A DNA stretch of 48,879 nucleotides from an uncultured beta proteobacterium. Its GTDB lineage: Bacteria > Pseudomonadota > Gammaproteobacteria > Burkholderiales > Burkholderiaceae_C. The translations under genes and the position numbers were made by a program. Below are positions 15,684 through 25,098 of this stretch, piece after piece (the first letter of the stretch is position 1; each line of letters opens with the position of its first letter). The stretch is taken from assembly GCA_903945325.1 (NCBI GenBank), contig CAJAVE010000153.1, positions 1 through 48,879 on the forward strand. The letters run 5' to 3'. The notes under the pieces were generated by a model, which saw only the letters and a list, made by a program, of their open reading frames with translations, did no database searches and was not told where the DNA came from.

Positions 15684-16832
15684 ATGCCTTTGATCGCGAC
15701 ACCCCAGTCCCAGCACTTTGCTGACGCCTTGCCACTGCAAAGTGGAGCGTCGCTGCGCGACTATTCACTGAGCTTTGAGACCTACGGCACGCTCAATGCA
15801 GAGCGAAGCAATGCGGTGTTGATCTGCCACGCACTGAACGCCTCGCACCATGTGGCCGGTGTTTATGAAGGGCAAGCCAACTCCGAAGGCTGGTGGGACA
15901 ACATGATCGGCCCGGGCAAGCCTGTGGACACGAATCGTTTCTTCGTCATCGGCATCAACAATTTGGGTTCCTGCTTTGGCTCCACCGGCCCTATGCACGC
16001 CAACCCGGATACGCCGGGTCGGGTGTATGGAGCAGACTTTCCGGTCGTCACCGTCGAAGACTGGGTCAATGCCCAGGCCCGGCTGCTGGATGTTCTGGGC
16101 ATTCAAACACTGGCCGCAGTGATGGGCGGCTCGCTGGGCGGCATGCAGGCACTGAGCTGGACGCTGCAATACCCTGACCGCGTGAACCACGCCGTGGTGG
16201 TAGCCAGTGCGCCCAACCTCACAGCCGAGAACATCGCCTTCAACGAAGTCGCCCGCCGAGCCATCGTCACCGACCCCGATTTTCATGGTGGTCATTTCTA
16301 CGAACATGGCACCGTGCCCAAGCGCGGCCTGCGTATCGCCCGCATGATCGGCCACATCACCTACCTTAGCGATGATGTGATGAACGAGAAGTTCGGACGC
16401 CAGTTGCGCGAAGCCGTGCTCGGCAGTGCCGACGGCTACAAATACAGCACCCAGGACGTTGAGTTCCAGATAGAGAGCTACCTGCGCTACCAGGGCGACA
16501 AGTTCGCCGAGTACTTTGACGCCAACACGTATCTGCTGATCACCCGCGCCCTGGATTACTTCGACCCGGCCCGCGCATTTGGCGGCGATTTGAGCCGGTC
16601 CCTGCAGCGCGCTACCTGCAAATTCTTGCTGGTCAGTTTCACCACCGATTGGCGCTTCAGCCCCAAGCGCAGCCGCGAAATAGTCAAGGCCCTGCTGGAC
16701 AACCAGCATGACGTGAGCTACGCCGAGATAGACGCACCGCATGGGCACGATGCATTTTTGCTGGATGACCCCCGTTATATGGGCGTGGTGCGCTCTTATT
16801 TCGATAGCATTGTGAAAGGAGTCGCAGCATGA
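15684..16832 (+). CDS. metX: Homoserine O-acyltransferase (MetX family)
   Basis: 382 residues from ATG at 15684 (MPLIATPQ..., as in related proteins). GGAG touches the start codon, so the ribosome site is unusually close. Alpha/beta-hydrolase fold. The nucleophile Ser is in the [13 protein letters not shown] elbow, the acid in the C-terminal part and the catalytic His in [13 protein letters not shown]. The conserved [12 protein letters not shown] and [12 protein letters not shown] motifs are present. It acylates L-homoserine in the first committed step of methionine synthesis. Betaproteobacterial members paired with MetW are often succinyltransferases, so acetyl versus succinyl donor is left open. 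Controlled by the SAM-II element upstream. Confidence 0.95.
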   Translation: MPLIATPQSQHFADALPLQSGASLRDYSLSFETYGTLNAERSNAVLICHALNASHHVAGVYEGQANSEGWWDNMIGPGKPVDTNRFFVIGINNLGSCFGSTGPMHANPDTPGRVYGADFPVVTVEDWVNAQARLLDVLGIQTLAAVMGGSLGGMQALSWTLQYPDRVNHAVVVASAPNLTAENIAFNEVARRAIVTDPDFHGGHFYEHGTVPKRGLRIARMIGHITYLSDDVMNEKFGRQLREAVLGSADGYKYSTQDVEFQIESYLRYQGDKFAEYFDANTYLLITRALDYFDPARAFGGDLSRSLQRATCKFLLVSFTTDWRFSPKRSREIVKALLDNQHDVSYAEIDAPHGHDAFLLDDPRYMGVVRSYFDSIVKGVAA

Positions 16833-17419
16833 CTGACATTCATACCATGCATGCGCTGGCCCAACTCGTGCCGCCAGGTTCGCGCGTCTTGGACTTGGGT
16901 TGTGGTGATGGCGCCATGCTGTCCCATTTGCAAAAGAACCGTGGTTGCACCGGCTATGGCGTGGAGATTGACGATGCCAATGTGCTGGCATGCGTGAAAC
17001 GCGGTGTCAACGTCATACAGTTCAATCTGGACGAGGGGCTGGCCCTGTTTGGCGATGCGTCCTTTGACGTGGTGCTGCAGATCGACACACTGCAACACCT
17101 GCGTAACGCCGAAGTCATGCTGCGCGAGACCGTGCGCGTGGGCCGCGTGGGCATCATCGCTTTCCCCAACTTTGCCCATTGGCCCAATCGCCTGAGCGTG
17201 CTGAAGGGCCGCATGCCGGTGACCAAGCGCCTGCCCTACCAGTGGTACGACACACCCAACATCCGCGTCGGCACCCACGCCGACCTGGCCCAACTTGCGC
17301 AGTGCAACGGTTTGCAGGTGCAGGATAGCTTTGGTCTGCAGGATGGCCACACCGTGCGCTTCCTGCCCAATTTGCGCGCGGGAACCTCGGTTTACAGACT
17401 CACGCTGCAGCGCCCGTAG
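16829..17419 (+). CDS. metW: MetW, methionine biosynthesis partner protein
   Basis: 196 residues. The start overlaps the metX stop by four bases (ATGA). Class I methyltransferase fold: motif I is [15 protein letters not shown] near residue 20, followed by [15 protein letters not shown] and [15 protein letters not shown]. The C-terminal part has the MetW pattern [34 protein letters not shown]. MetW forms a complex with MetX and is needed for its activity in several proteobacteria. No methyl acceptor is known. Cytoplasmic. Confidence 0.94.
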   Translation: MTDIHTMHALAQLVPPGSRVLDLGCGDGAMLSHLQKNRGCTGYGVEIDDANVLACVKRGVNVIQFNLDEGLALFGDASFDVVLQIDTLQHLRNAEVMLRETVRVGRVGIIAFPNFAHWPNRLSVLKGRMPVTKRLPYQWYDTPNIRVGTHADLAQLAQCNGLQVQDSFGLQDGHTVRFLPNLRAGTSVYRLTLQRP

Positions 17420-17449
17420 CCATTCCGCACATCACCAGCGCGCTTGCCC

Positions 17450-18346
17450 TCAGCGTTGGCCAAAGGTGAGTGGCGGCACTGTCTTCAAAAAGGTATACAA
17501 AGCTTGGGCGTCGGTATCGTTGAGTTCGCGTAGCGATTCAAATGGCATGACCTTGATAGAAGAACCATCCGGACGTGTTCCTGAGCGCAGCATCGCGACA
17601 AAAGTGTCCGCATCTGTATAACGAGCCATCGCACTGCCCGCTCCACTGGTCAGGTTTGCTGCCGCCGGCCAGTCGGGAGGGCCGCCTGGTATGTTTCCAC
17701 CCGACAGCCCGGGTCCATGACACCCGATGCACATATTCGCCACATAAGCGCCGTGCTGAACATTGACCGCAGCAGCGACCGGTTGCGCTGTGGGCAAACT
17801 GTGGTCAATTTTTTCCGAAGAATCGCGAATGGCCCCCAACCCGTACAAAACCTTGACCGGCAGCGGCAGTTCCAAAATGGCCTCCCCGCCCTTGCGCGCA
17901 GCCAGTGTTCGCACGTATCCGACTACGGCGGCCACATCCCCATCGGTGAATCGGTTGTAGTCCTCGCTGGGCATGATGAACGCTGCGCGGCCGTCAGCTT
18001 TAACACCATGGCGGATGATGCGCACCCAGTCTTGCTCCGTGTATTGACCAACTGGCCCACCTACAGTGATATTGGGGCCGATGATGCGCATGCCCTTGCC
18101 GTCGTTGATGAACTCGCGCCCGCCGCCGTCCTGTCCGTGGCAATCGGCACATCCACGTGAGCGAAACAGATAGCGCCCCCTATCGATGCCCGCAGCGTCG
18201 GTGGCCCATGGCACACCCTGAACCGACACGTCCACGAGCCGCTGGCGTTTGCGATCCCCCAATGTACTGGCGAACAGCAGCAGCGCAACACCCAGCACCA
18301 TCAGCAGTCCTAGACCCAGTCCGAAGCGTTTGACCCAACTGCTCAT
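17450..18346 (-). CDS. Membrane-anchored diheme cytochrome c
   Basis: 298 residues. An N-terminal signal anchor (about residues 8-27, GLGLGLLMVLGVALLLFAST) is followed by two class I cytochrome c domains. Their heme sites are CADCH (near residue 66) and CIGCH (near residue 208). Distal Met candidates are in the IMPSEDYNRFTDGDV and VMPFESLRELNDTDA segments, each before the last helix of its domain. It carries electrons in the periplasm. The layout resembles the diheme subunits of alcohol or aldehyde dehydrogenases and stand-alone diheme cytochromes. No dehydrogenase gene is adjacent, so the partner is unknown. GGAG lies ahead of the start and an FNR-like palindrome is 24 bases upstream. Confidence 0.92.
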   Translation of the reverse strand: MSSWVKRFGLGLGLLMVLGVALLLFASTLGDRKRQRLVDVSVQGVPWATDAAGIDRGRYLFRSRGCADCHGQDGGGREFINDGKGMRIIGPNITVGGPVGQYTEQDWVRIIRHGVKADGRAAFIMPSEDYNRFTDGDVAAVVGYVRTLAARKGGEAILELPLPVKVLYGLGAIRDSSEKIDHSLPTAQPVAAAVNVQHGAYVANMCIGCHGPGLSGGNIPGGPPDWPAAANLTSGAGSAMARYTDADTFVAMLRSGTRPDGSSIKVMPFESLRELNDTDAQALYTFLKTVPPLTFGQR

Positions 18347-18369
18347 GGAAATTCTCCAAATAATGGAAA

Positions 18370-18383
18370 TTGATCATAGTCAA
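18370..18383. promoter_or_regulatory. FNR-type palindrome upstream of the cytochrome c gene
   Basis: TTGATCATAGTCAA matches TTGAT-N4-ATCAA with one mismatch. It is only 24 bases ahead of the cytochrome c start codon, too near for the usual -41 activator position of that gene. It would act as a repressor site, or belong to the divergent gene at 18502. Confidence 0.45.
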
Positions 18384-18501
18384 GGTTGAATCGACTGTCG
18401 AGTGCATCGCATGCCGCCAATAGGCCAATAATTGTGGTTTATGCTTATCGAACTGTGCCTGCTGCTAACCTAAGAGGCGCAAACAAATTTGGGAGTACAC
18501 A

Positions 18502-19071
18502 GTGCCTGCTTTTGATTCGCCACCATCGCCCGGGGCCTCGTCACCAACGGTCACCATCACCGACAATCTGGCCGGCACAGCCAACAGTACCAGCGCCAGC
18601 ATTGCCTATTCGCTGGTCTTCAGCGCCGCGGTCACCGGTCTTGAAATCAACGATATAACGGTCACCAACGGCACGGTCAGCACGCTGACAGGGAGCGGCA
18701 CCAACTGGACCGTCAATGTCACACCCGCCATGGGCGTCGCGAGCGGCACAATGGTCCTGACCCTCAATGCTGGCGCCTTTGTCGATGCGGCCGGCATCCT
18801 CAATGCAAGCGCGGCCAACAGCAGCCAGGCCATAGACACGCTGGCACCAACCGTCGCAAATTTCAGTCCGTTGGACGATGCGGTTGGCGTTGCATTGAAC
18901 AGCAACATCGTTGTCACCTTTAGTGAAGGTATTCAGAGCGGTAACGGCAATATTCTGTTGAAGACGGCCTCAGGTACCACGGTTGCCACCTATGTCTCTG
19001 GCAGCAGTAACCTGAGCATTGCCGGAAATGCACCCCCCCTTTCAGATGTCCCTTGCGGGTGCTTTGCATGA
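18502..19071 (+). pseudogene. Truncated Ig-like surface protein, N-terminal fragment
   Basis: The frame starts at GTG 18502 with GGGAG at 18491-18495 and runs 189 codons. Residues about 15-110 form one bacterial Ig-like domain (VTITDNLAGTANSTSASIAY, ITVTNGTVSTLTGSG, LTLNAGAFVDAAGILN). A second domain of the Big_5/SbsA type begins with PTVANFSPLDDAVGVALNSNIVVTFSEGIQ. It breaks off after SNLSIAGN near nt 19025, where related domains continue with a TLTINP strand. The last 13 codons are unlike the family. No signal peptide is visible. Probably the remnant of a large repeat protein cut by a deletion; a short functional protein is less likely. Confidence 0.65.
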
Positions 19072-19136
19072 ATCTTGGAATCCGACACCGATAACTGCTA
19101 GCCGTCACAATTGCCACCTACCTCATGGGGCTGCTG

Positions 19137-21611
19137 ATGAAAGTGTTCTCGTTATTGACGTTTTGGCGGGTATTGGTTGTAGCCAGTGCGTGCCTGGTCA
19201 CGCCGCTGTACGGGGCCAACACCGCCAGCCACTCCGGCCCGGTCATTGCGGCGTATGTGCAGCGCGGTGCGGAGCGGCTGCCTATTTTCAAGGTGGACCA
19301 CCTGCGAGTCGGCGACCGTTTAAGCGTCACCACAGACCGCAGTGGCACGGCGCAGGGGGCCTGGGTGCTGATTCTGGCGGTTGCATCGCCCTCGGGCAAC
19401 CAGGTCAGCACGCGCAAGTTTGACCTGACGAGCGCCAGCGCTGACGCCAGCATTGACATTACCGCCGATGACCAGGTGCCCATCATCGTGATTGCGCCGC
19501 AGGTCAAGACCATGTTTGGGCTGAGCACCAGTTTCGATCAGTCCGCCAGCATGCTGGCCGATGCCATCACCAGCGACCCGCAACGCTTTGTGGAGCTGCA
19601 AAAGATAGAACAAATCAACCTGGCTATTGCATCACTTCAAGTGGGACTGGACGCGCTGGTGGTCAAGCTCAAAGCCGAGGAAGCGGTTGACTCGGCCAAG
19701 ACGCTGGCGGGCAAATTTGGCGTCAAGAATGTCGAAGCAGAATGCTTCAAGAACGGGGCGGTGGATACGCGCTGCGTGGCGACTTCCATCGTGTCAAGCC
19801 GCGACCTCAAGTTGCCTTCCATTGTGGAGCTGGGCTCGATGGCGCAACCGTTTGCCACGGCGACCCTGCCGGCCGACATTCTGGCCAATGTCCGTTTGGT
19901 AGCGGCGGCCAGTACGTTTTTGGCCAACAAATACCGCGACCAATATGACATTGCGCCCGCCTTTGGGCAACGGGAGCGCGACTCCGAACGGCTGCAACTG
20001 TTTGCCAGCGCCCGTTTCCTGAGTGGTGACGTCAAGACCGCTTACGTGTATGTACCCAGTTGGTTTGCGGGAAAGCAGGCGCAGTGGTCTTTCTCGGCAA
20101 AGCAGGTGGTTTGCATGGCGGGTGGCGAGCTCATGGTGCAGGCCAACGGACCGCTTCCCTTGGCAAACTATTGGCACAGCTGGCGCTTGTCATTGCATGC
20201 AATGGGGAGCACCAACGCGCTGGCGCAAATCGATACCGTCAACTTCAGCCCCGAGAAGGGGGTGGCTGGGTTTGATGTCAGCCAGTTTTCGGCCAACGTG
20301 CGCGAACACCCGCAGCCACTGGAGGCACGCCTGACAGGCAAGTACGGATTCACCCCCGTGGCCGTGGGGCCAGTGGCAGTGGCGTTTCCATTAGCTGGCA
20401 GCCTGCAAGGCCAGCTGCTGGGGCAAGACAGCCTGGTGTCGGGCGAAAAGGCGATTTTTCACTTTGCCGACAACCGGGCCGGTATCTGTGCAGAACGCAT
20501 GACACTGGTTGCCGCCAAGACCGAACTGGCCGCTACGCGCGTCACCGGCGTTGGCCCGATGGAGCTGGACCTGAAGTCTGCACCAGCAGGCCCAGCGATG
20601 CTGGAACTACTGCAAACGGGCGGGTCGAAACTGGTGCTGCCGGTGCGGATTTTGCCGCGCAGGGCCAGCGTGACCCGAGTGGAGCGTTATGAACTGGAAA
20701 GTGACTTCTTGGTGTTTGGTGAAAACCTGGACCGCATCGAGTCGCTCCGGGTCGGCGCACTCACCTGCGTGGCGTCCAGTGCTGCCCATGCGCCCACCTT
20801 GGCGGGTGCACGCAACTTCAGTTGCCCGCTCGATGCATCCATTTACGCGGGGGAGCTTGCCAAAATAACGGTGGTGCACGCGGCTCAAGAGCCACCGCCC
20901 TTTGATGCGGTGGTGACCAACCTGAGCGCGCGTCCGCACATGGAGGTGGTCAACCGCAAAAACTCCCCAGTGGCTCTGCTGTCTTCAAAGGCTATTCAAT
21001 GGGGGCTGGCATTGAACGACGCACTGGTTACTGAAGACTCCGGCTTGGCCTTGTCCTTGCGAACCGCGCGCGGCTACAAATTGGGTCGGGGTACCTACAC
21101 ATTGCAAATCAAGTTTGGCGACGAAGCGCCCGACGCCGCCGCGCCCATTGCGGCCCCTTTGATGGTGGATCTGGCACGCAATGAGTTGCGCACACGCAGC
21201 CCCATCAACTTTCAGTCGGCCACGCTTCCCGCTATCGTGAATGCAATTTGGTTTCGTGTAGTGCACCAACCCTCGGGTCTGGCAGGTGATTGGCTGCCGC
21301 TCAACAAATCGGTTGTCAGCCTGCCGTCCTTGGGTTCGGTGGCGTGTGGAGTCGGTGGCAAAGGTTGGGTCATATCCGGCAGCCAGCTTGATATGGTGGA
21401 GTGGGCTAGCAGTGACCTGGCACGCAGTCAGGTTGACCCCAACGCAAACGCTGCCGATGTAGCCACCTTGGCACGCTGCGACAAGGGCCTGTGCCTGGGC
21501 ATCGACAAATTGGGCTCGGGGCAGCGTCTCAAGGTCAAAGTCCACTGGATAGATGACCGTCTTTTTGATGTCAGTTTGAGTGACCCGCCTACCTGTGCTG
21601 CGGCAAATTAA
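19137..21611 (+). CDS. Large secreted protein of unknown function
   Basis: 824 residues from ATG at 19137, preferred over ATG 19125 because GGGG at 19127-19130 is then correctly spaced. A signal peptide (MKVFSLLTFWRVLVVASACLVTPLYGA) leads. I recognise no domain. The first 90 residues look beta-rich (GPVIAAYVQRGAERLPIFKVDHLRVGDRLSVTTD), residues about 150-200 look helical (FVELQKIEQINLAIASLQVGLDALVVKLKAEEAVDSAKTLAGKFG), and the rest is beta-rich with several spaced Cys (for example VVCMAGG, GALTCVASS, FSCPLDAS, GSVACGVGG, LARCDKGLCLG). It lacks the shared C-terminal module of its neighbours. It converges on the S8 protease with six bases between stops. It could be a cell-surface or secretion partner of the island; that is a guess from position. 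Confidence 0.75.
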   Translation: MKVFSLLTFWRVLVVASACLVTPLYGANTASHSGPVIAAYVQRGAERLPIFKVDHLRVGDRLSVTTDRSGTAQGAWVLILAVASPSGNQVSTRKFDLTSASADASIDITADDQVPIIVIAPQVKTMFGLSTSFDQSASMLADAITSDPQRFVELQKIEQINLAIASLQVGLDALVVKLKAEEAVDSAKTLAGKFGVKNVEAECFKNGAVDTRCVATSIVSSRDLKLPSIVELGSMAQPFATATLPADILANVRLVAAASTFLANKYRDQYDIAPAFGQRERDSERLQLFASARFLSGDVKTAYVYVPSWFAGKQAQWSFSAKQVVCMAGGELMVQANGPLPLANYWHSWRLSLHAMGSTNALAQIDTVNFSPEKGVAGFDVSQFSANVREHPQPLEARLTGKYGFTPVAVGPVAVAFPLAGSLQGQLLGQDSLVSGEKAIFHFADNRAGICAERMTLVAAKTELAATRVTGVGPMELDLKSAPAGPAMLELLQTGGSKLVLPVRILPRRASVTRVERYELESDFLVFGENLDRIESLRVGALTCVASSAAHAPTLAGARNFSCPLDASIYAGELAKITVVHAAQEPPPFDAVVTNLSARPHMEVVNRKNSPVALLSSKAIQWGLALNDALVTEDSGLALSLRTARGYKLGRGTYTLQIKFGDEAPDAAAPIAAPLMVDLARNELRTRSPINFQSATLPAIVNAIWFRVVHQPSGLAGDWLPLNKSVVSLPSLGSVACGVGGKGWVISGSQLDMVEWASSDLARSQVDPNANAADVATLARCDKGLCLGIDKLGSGQRLKVKVHWIDDRLFDVSLSDPPTCAAAN

Positions 21612-21617
21612 AGCGGG

Positions 21618-24155
21618 TCAACGGTTGACCCAGAAGCCCACTCCGTGCCCCAGACGCTTGTTGTCCGAGATGAAATCAAGGTAGCCGTTTTCTGCAGCGT
21701 AACTGCCCAACGTTCCCTCGCGGACCAAACGGGGTGCATAAAAATACCACCGCAATTGAGCGCTATCCCAGGCCCAAAGGGAGGTGAAGTTATCAAGGGT
21801 TTCACTGCCCATTGCCGTGTTCAGCAGTGCCGGGGTCACCTCTACTCCGGTCGCCAACAGGTTCCAGCTTGGCATGACCCGGTTGGTGTTGAAATTGACG
21901 CCGGCACCGCCCAACACTTGCAACGTGGTGGACTGGCTGGCGTTGATCCAAAAGCCTTCACCCGGTTCAATGGTGGTCAGTACCGAATAGCCTCGTTGTG
22001 CAGCAAAGCTGGCCAGTGTGATGTCGCTCATGCCAGGTGCGTAAAAAGCCCACTGGCCCGCTGCGCCGTTTGACGCAGGGATCCACTTCCAGATGCTGAC
22101 AGCGTCAGCAGCCAAGTCCGCTACTTGCATCGTTGTATCCAGCGTGTTGCCCAGCAGGTTCCAGCCTGGCCCCACGCGGTAGCCGGTCGCCAAACGGAAG
22201 GCTGCCGCCGCATCCACCACACCATAGCCCCATTCGTAGAGGGGCAAGGGTGCAGTCGCGGCTGGGGCAATGGCTTGCACACTCGACGCCAAGTGGCGTT
22301 TTGCGTCTTCAGGGGTCAGCAGCGGATTGGCTTGCAACAGCAATGCAACCGTTCCCGTGACGTGCGCCGCCGCCATGCTGGTGCCCGAGTTGGCAACATG
22401 AACACCGTCCGCCTCGACAAAGTTGAGCGGCTTCACCAATTCCCGGGCACTGGTGTAGGCCGAAACCACGTAGGCACCGGGCGCAGTAATTTCCGGCTTC
22501 ATGACCGGCGGGCAGAGAGCGGCATTGCTGCACATACGCCGTGGGCCGCGGCTGCTAAAGGTGCTCAGTGTGCCCATTTCGCCAGCGTCGTTTCGTGTGG
22601 TTACACCCTTTTCCCAGTTCCAGCTATTGCGGGTGTTGTAGGCGGCTACCGCTATGGCACGCCCGGCGCTGGCGGTGTCGGTGATGATCTCGGTGGTGTA
22701 GGGCGCACCCAGGTAGTTGGTGAAGGTGATGTCAGACTGCGTCTCGCCCGAGATGAAGCTAAAGCTGCCCTGCCCCCTTACTTCTCTGGCAACCAGGTTC
22801 AAAACCCAGGCACCTGCGGGAATGGTGGCCAGACCATCCCCAAAAGCGATATAAATTTGCCGGTCCGCGTTGCTAGGGTTGGGTTCGGTGGAGGTCACGT
22901 CAAGCACGCCACAGGGCGTGTCAGCGTGGTAGTTGTCACCCGCTGCAATAACCGGGGTTGAAAAGTTGCCGCACACCAGTTGAACGTCGTACTGGTTTGC
23001 ACCGTCATACCAGCCTTCAATGGCCTGCGCTCTTGAAAAAGCCGGCAGGGTGAATGCAATTGCTGCGGTTTGCCCCTGGTCAATGGGGCCACTGGCGCGT
23101 ATTGGTTTGTCACCCTCGTTACCGACTGCGGCCACGATGATGACCCCGGGGCCAGAGGCATTGTCCAGTGCGCGCTCCAAAGGTGAAGTGCCGTCACGGG
23201 GGCCGTAGTAGGAACCAAAACTCAGGTTAATGACGATGGGGCGGTTCAGTGCCTTGGCTTTTCGCACCATGTAGGCAACGGCGTCCACCACCGCGTTTTT
23301 CTGGTTGACTCCGGCATCCAGCGCATTCGCAACGATCAAGTCTGCCATGGGAGCCATGCCCACATATCGATACGAGGGCTGGCCATTGCCGCTGGCTTGC
23401 CCGTTGCCAGCCGCAATGCCAGCTACGTGGGTTCCGTGTCCATAACTATCAATGACTTTGCAACGGGCAAGACTTGCATTGCCTTTTAGGGCCTGTGTGA
23501 TCATGGCGTTATCGCACTCTGCCCCATACAGCGCAGTGCCTGCTTCGCCGGATGGTGCGTTGCCAACAGCGTCATCCCTTTGGTTCCAGTAATACAACAC
23601 GCGGCTGGCACCGTCTGGCCCCCGAAAGTCGGGGTGCGCCAAATCAAGCCCTGTGTCCACCAGCCCCACCAGAACCCCATTGCCAGTGCCCCCCACCCAA
23701 TTGACGGGGTTCACGCCTTGGCGCAGCAGGCTGGCATGGGTTACGGCGACGCTCTGGTCCAATTTCAATGCGGGCCGGCGCGCGGCAACCATGCGCTTGA
23801 TGCTGGGTAGCGCCGCCAAATCACTTAATTTGTCACGCGCGATGGTCACGGTGGCCACGTCACCCAGGACCGATTGCACTTCTACACCCTTGGCCCTCAG
23901 GTCATCCAGTCCACCATTGCCCAGATGCACCAGGGCACTCAGCTTGGTCACACTACGCCCTACTGTGCTCGCTCGCAAACCCAACACACGTCGATTGTTG
24001 CTTTCTCGAAGCTCCGTTGTCACCTCGCTTTGCAACTTGCCATCGAGCTTGCCCGAATTGCCAAAGGCAAATCCGGCAAACGCCAGCACTTGGGCACCCA
24101 GCAGCCAATGCATCCAAGCGGTCCCTATAAATCCCTTGTCGTTCAATGGGCGCAT
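21618..24155 (-). CDS. Secreted S8 (subtilisin-like) serine protease with island C-terminal module
   Basis: 845 residues from ATG at 24155; no candidate start has a strong ribosome site. A signal peptide ends near FAFGNS. A prodomain-like region (about 40-140) precedes the peptidase: Asp167 in VGLVDTGLDLAHPD, His240 in DSYGHGTHVAG and Ser593 in VANSGTSMAAAHVTG. About 350 residues separate His and Ser, so there is a large insert. The last 182 residues (nt 21621-22166) are the two-unit module also found on the two giant proteins and the glycoside hydrolase. It starts with GWNLLGN, carries WKW, WAFYAP and PGEGFWIN in unit one, and repeats as WNLLATG, WAW, RWYFYAP and GFWVNR in unit two. It is divergent from the barrel gene. 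Likely extracellular or surface-bound. Confidence 0.92.
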   Translation of the reverse strand: MRPLNDKGFIGTAWMHWLLGAQVLAFAGFAFGNSGKLDGKLQSEVTTELRESNNRRVLGLRASTVGRSVTKLSALVHLGNGGLDDLRAKGVEVQSVLGDVATVTIARDKLSDLAALPSIKRMVAARRPALKLDQSVAVTHASLLRQGVNPVNWVGGTGNGVLVGLVDTGLDLAHPDFRGPDGASRVLYYWNQRDDAVGNAPSGEAGTALYGAECDNAMITQALKGNASLARCKVIDSYGHGTHVAGIAAGNGQASGNGQPSYRYVGMAPMADLIVANALDAGVNQKNAVVDAVAYMVRKAKALNRPIVINLSFGSYYGPRDGTSPLERALDNASGPGVIIVAAVGNEGDKPIRASGPIDQGQTAAIAFTLPAFSRAQAIEGWYDGANQYDVQLVCGNFSTPVIAAGDNYHADTPCGVLDVTSTEPNPSNADRQIYIAFGDGLATIPAGAWVLNLVAREVRGQGSFSFISGETQSDITFTNYLGAPYTTEIITDTASAGRAIAVAAYNTRNSWNWEKGVTTRNDAGEMGTLSTFSSRGPRRMCSNAALCPPVMKPEITAPGAYVVSAYTSARELVKPLNFVEADGVHVANSGTSMAAAHVTGTVALLLQANPLLTPEDAKRHLASSVQAIAPAATAPLPLYEWGYGVVDAAAAFRLATGYRVGPGWNLLGNTLDTTMQVADLAADAVSIWKWIPASNGAAGQWAFYAPGMSDITLASFAAQRGYSVLTTIEPGEGFWINASQSTTLQVLGGAGVNFNTNRVMPSWNLLATGVEVTPALLNTAMGSETLDNFTSLWAWDSAQLRWYFYAPRLVREGTLGSYAAENGYLDFISDNKRLGHGVGFWVNR

Positions 24156-24251
24156 GACAATTCGCAAAAGGATATGTCGAAATTTGTGCTTGCGGGTGTG
24201 TTAAATTGACATTCCAACTTCTTACCACCTGTTGCCAAAAGGGACTTCACC

Positions 24252-25055
24252 ATGAGCTTTCTACGTTTATCTGCCAACTCTATTGCAATTGCCCTGTCTT
24301 GTGTCGCTGTGAGTCCGGCATTTGCCGCCGACGACTTGTATGTAACTGTTGGTGCGAAGGTGTGGAGCAACAAATGGACAAGCTGGGATTACTACGCCCC
24401 AATAGCATTGAACGCGGTGCAAAGCCTGCCTGGAGCTTCAGAGAACTTTAGCAGTTCATCGCAGGCATCGTTCATCCCTTCCCTGACCATGCGTTACGGA
24501 GATTTCATGGTGACAGGTAGTCTTTTCGCCAAAAAAGACTATGGCTTTACGGGATCGGATGGGAAGACTTTCACAGCCAAACGGGATGAAACTGACTTGC
24601 ATGGCGGCTATTTTGTTCTGCCGACTCTGGCGGTGACCCTGGGCTACAAAGATGTCAAGCAAGACTTTGGCCCCGGCAGAGAGTTCAAATATTCTGGCCC
24701 GATTATCGGCTTGGCTGGGTCTGCCCCGTTGACCCAAGGGTTTAGCCTGTACGGAAATTTTGGCTATGGCTCCATGAAGGCGGATTTCCCCAAAGGGTTC
24801 ACCGACAACAATGGCAAGAACAGTTTGAACGCCGACTACTACCTGGGTGAGGTGGGTCTAGCCTATTCCTTTGATGCCAAAGCCATCTTTCCGTCCGCCA
24901 AGGCTTTGACTGCAACCTTGGGTTACCGCAACCAGACCTTGGCGACGCAGAGTTTTGCAGTCGGCACGGATGCCAACAAGCCATCGCTATCCCGCTCGAC
25001 CGAGTTGCGCGACAACACCGAAGGTTTGTCGCTGGGCTTGAGCGTCACGTTTTAA
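24252..25055 (+). CDS. Outer membrane beta-barrel protein
   Basis: 267 residues. A signal peptide ends near SPAFAA. The mature part alternates polar and nonpolar residues in paired strands (DLYVTVGAKVWSNKW, SFIPSLTMRYGDFMVTGSLF, GYFVLPTLAVTLGYKDVKQDF, FSLYGNFGYGSMKADF, DYYLGEVGLAYSF, LTATLGYRNQTLA). It ends in LSLGLSVTF with the C-terminal Phe typical of barrels assembled by the Bam complex. Perhaps 8-12 strands. No specific porin family is recognised. First gene of the plus-strand run and 43 bases ahead of the caspase gene; AAGGGA precedes its ATG. It could export, anchor or sense something for the secreted proteins downstream, but nothing in the sequence shows which. Confidence 0.82.
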   Translation: MSFLRLSANSIAIALSCVAVSPAFAADDLYVTVGAKVWSNKWTSWDYYAPIALNAVQSLPGASENFSSSSQASFIPSLTMRYGDFMVTGSLFAKKDYGFTGSDGKTFTAKRDETDLHGGYFVLPTLAVTLGYKDVKQDFGPGREFKYSGPIIGLAGSAPLTQGFSLYGNFGYGSMKADFPKGFTDNNGKNSLNADYYLGEVGLAYSFDAKAIFPSAKALTATLGYRNQTLATQSFAVGTDANKPSLSRSTELRDNTEGLSLGLSVTF

Positions 25056-25098
25056 TTGCTGCTAGCGACGTCCGGTCTGACAGGCAGCGGGCTTACCC

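Noticed and set aside
15765..16991. 408-codon open frame antisense to metX
   Set aside because: Shadow of codon bias in a GC-rich gene; metX on the other strand has full family motifs.
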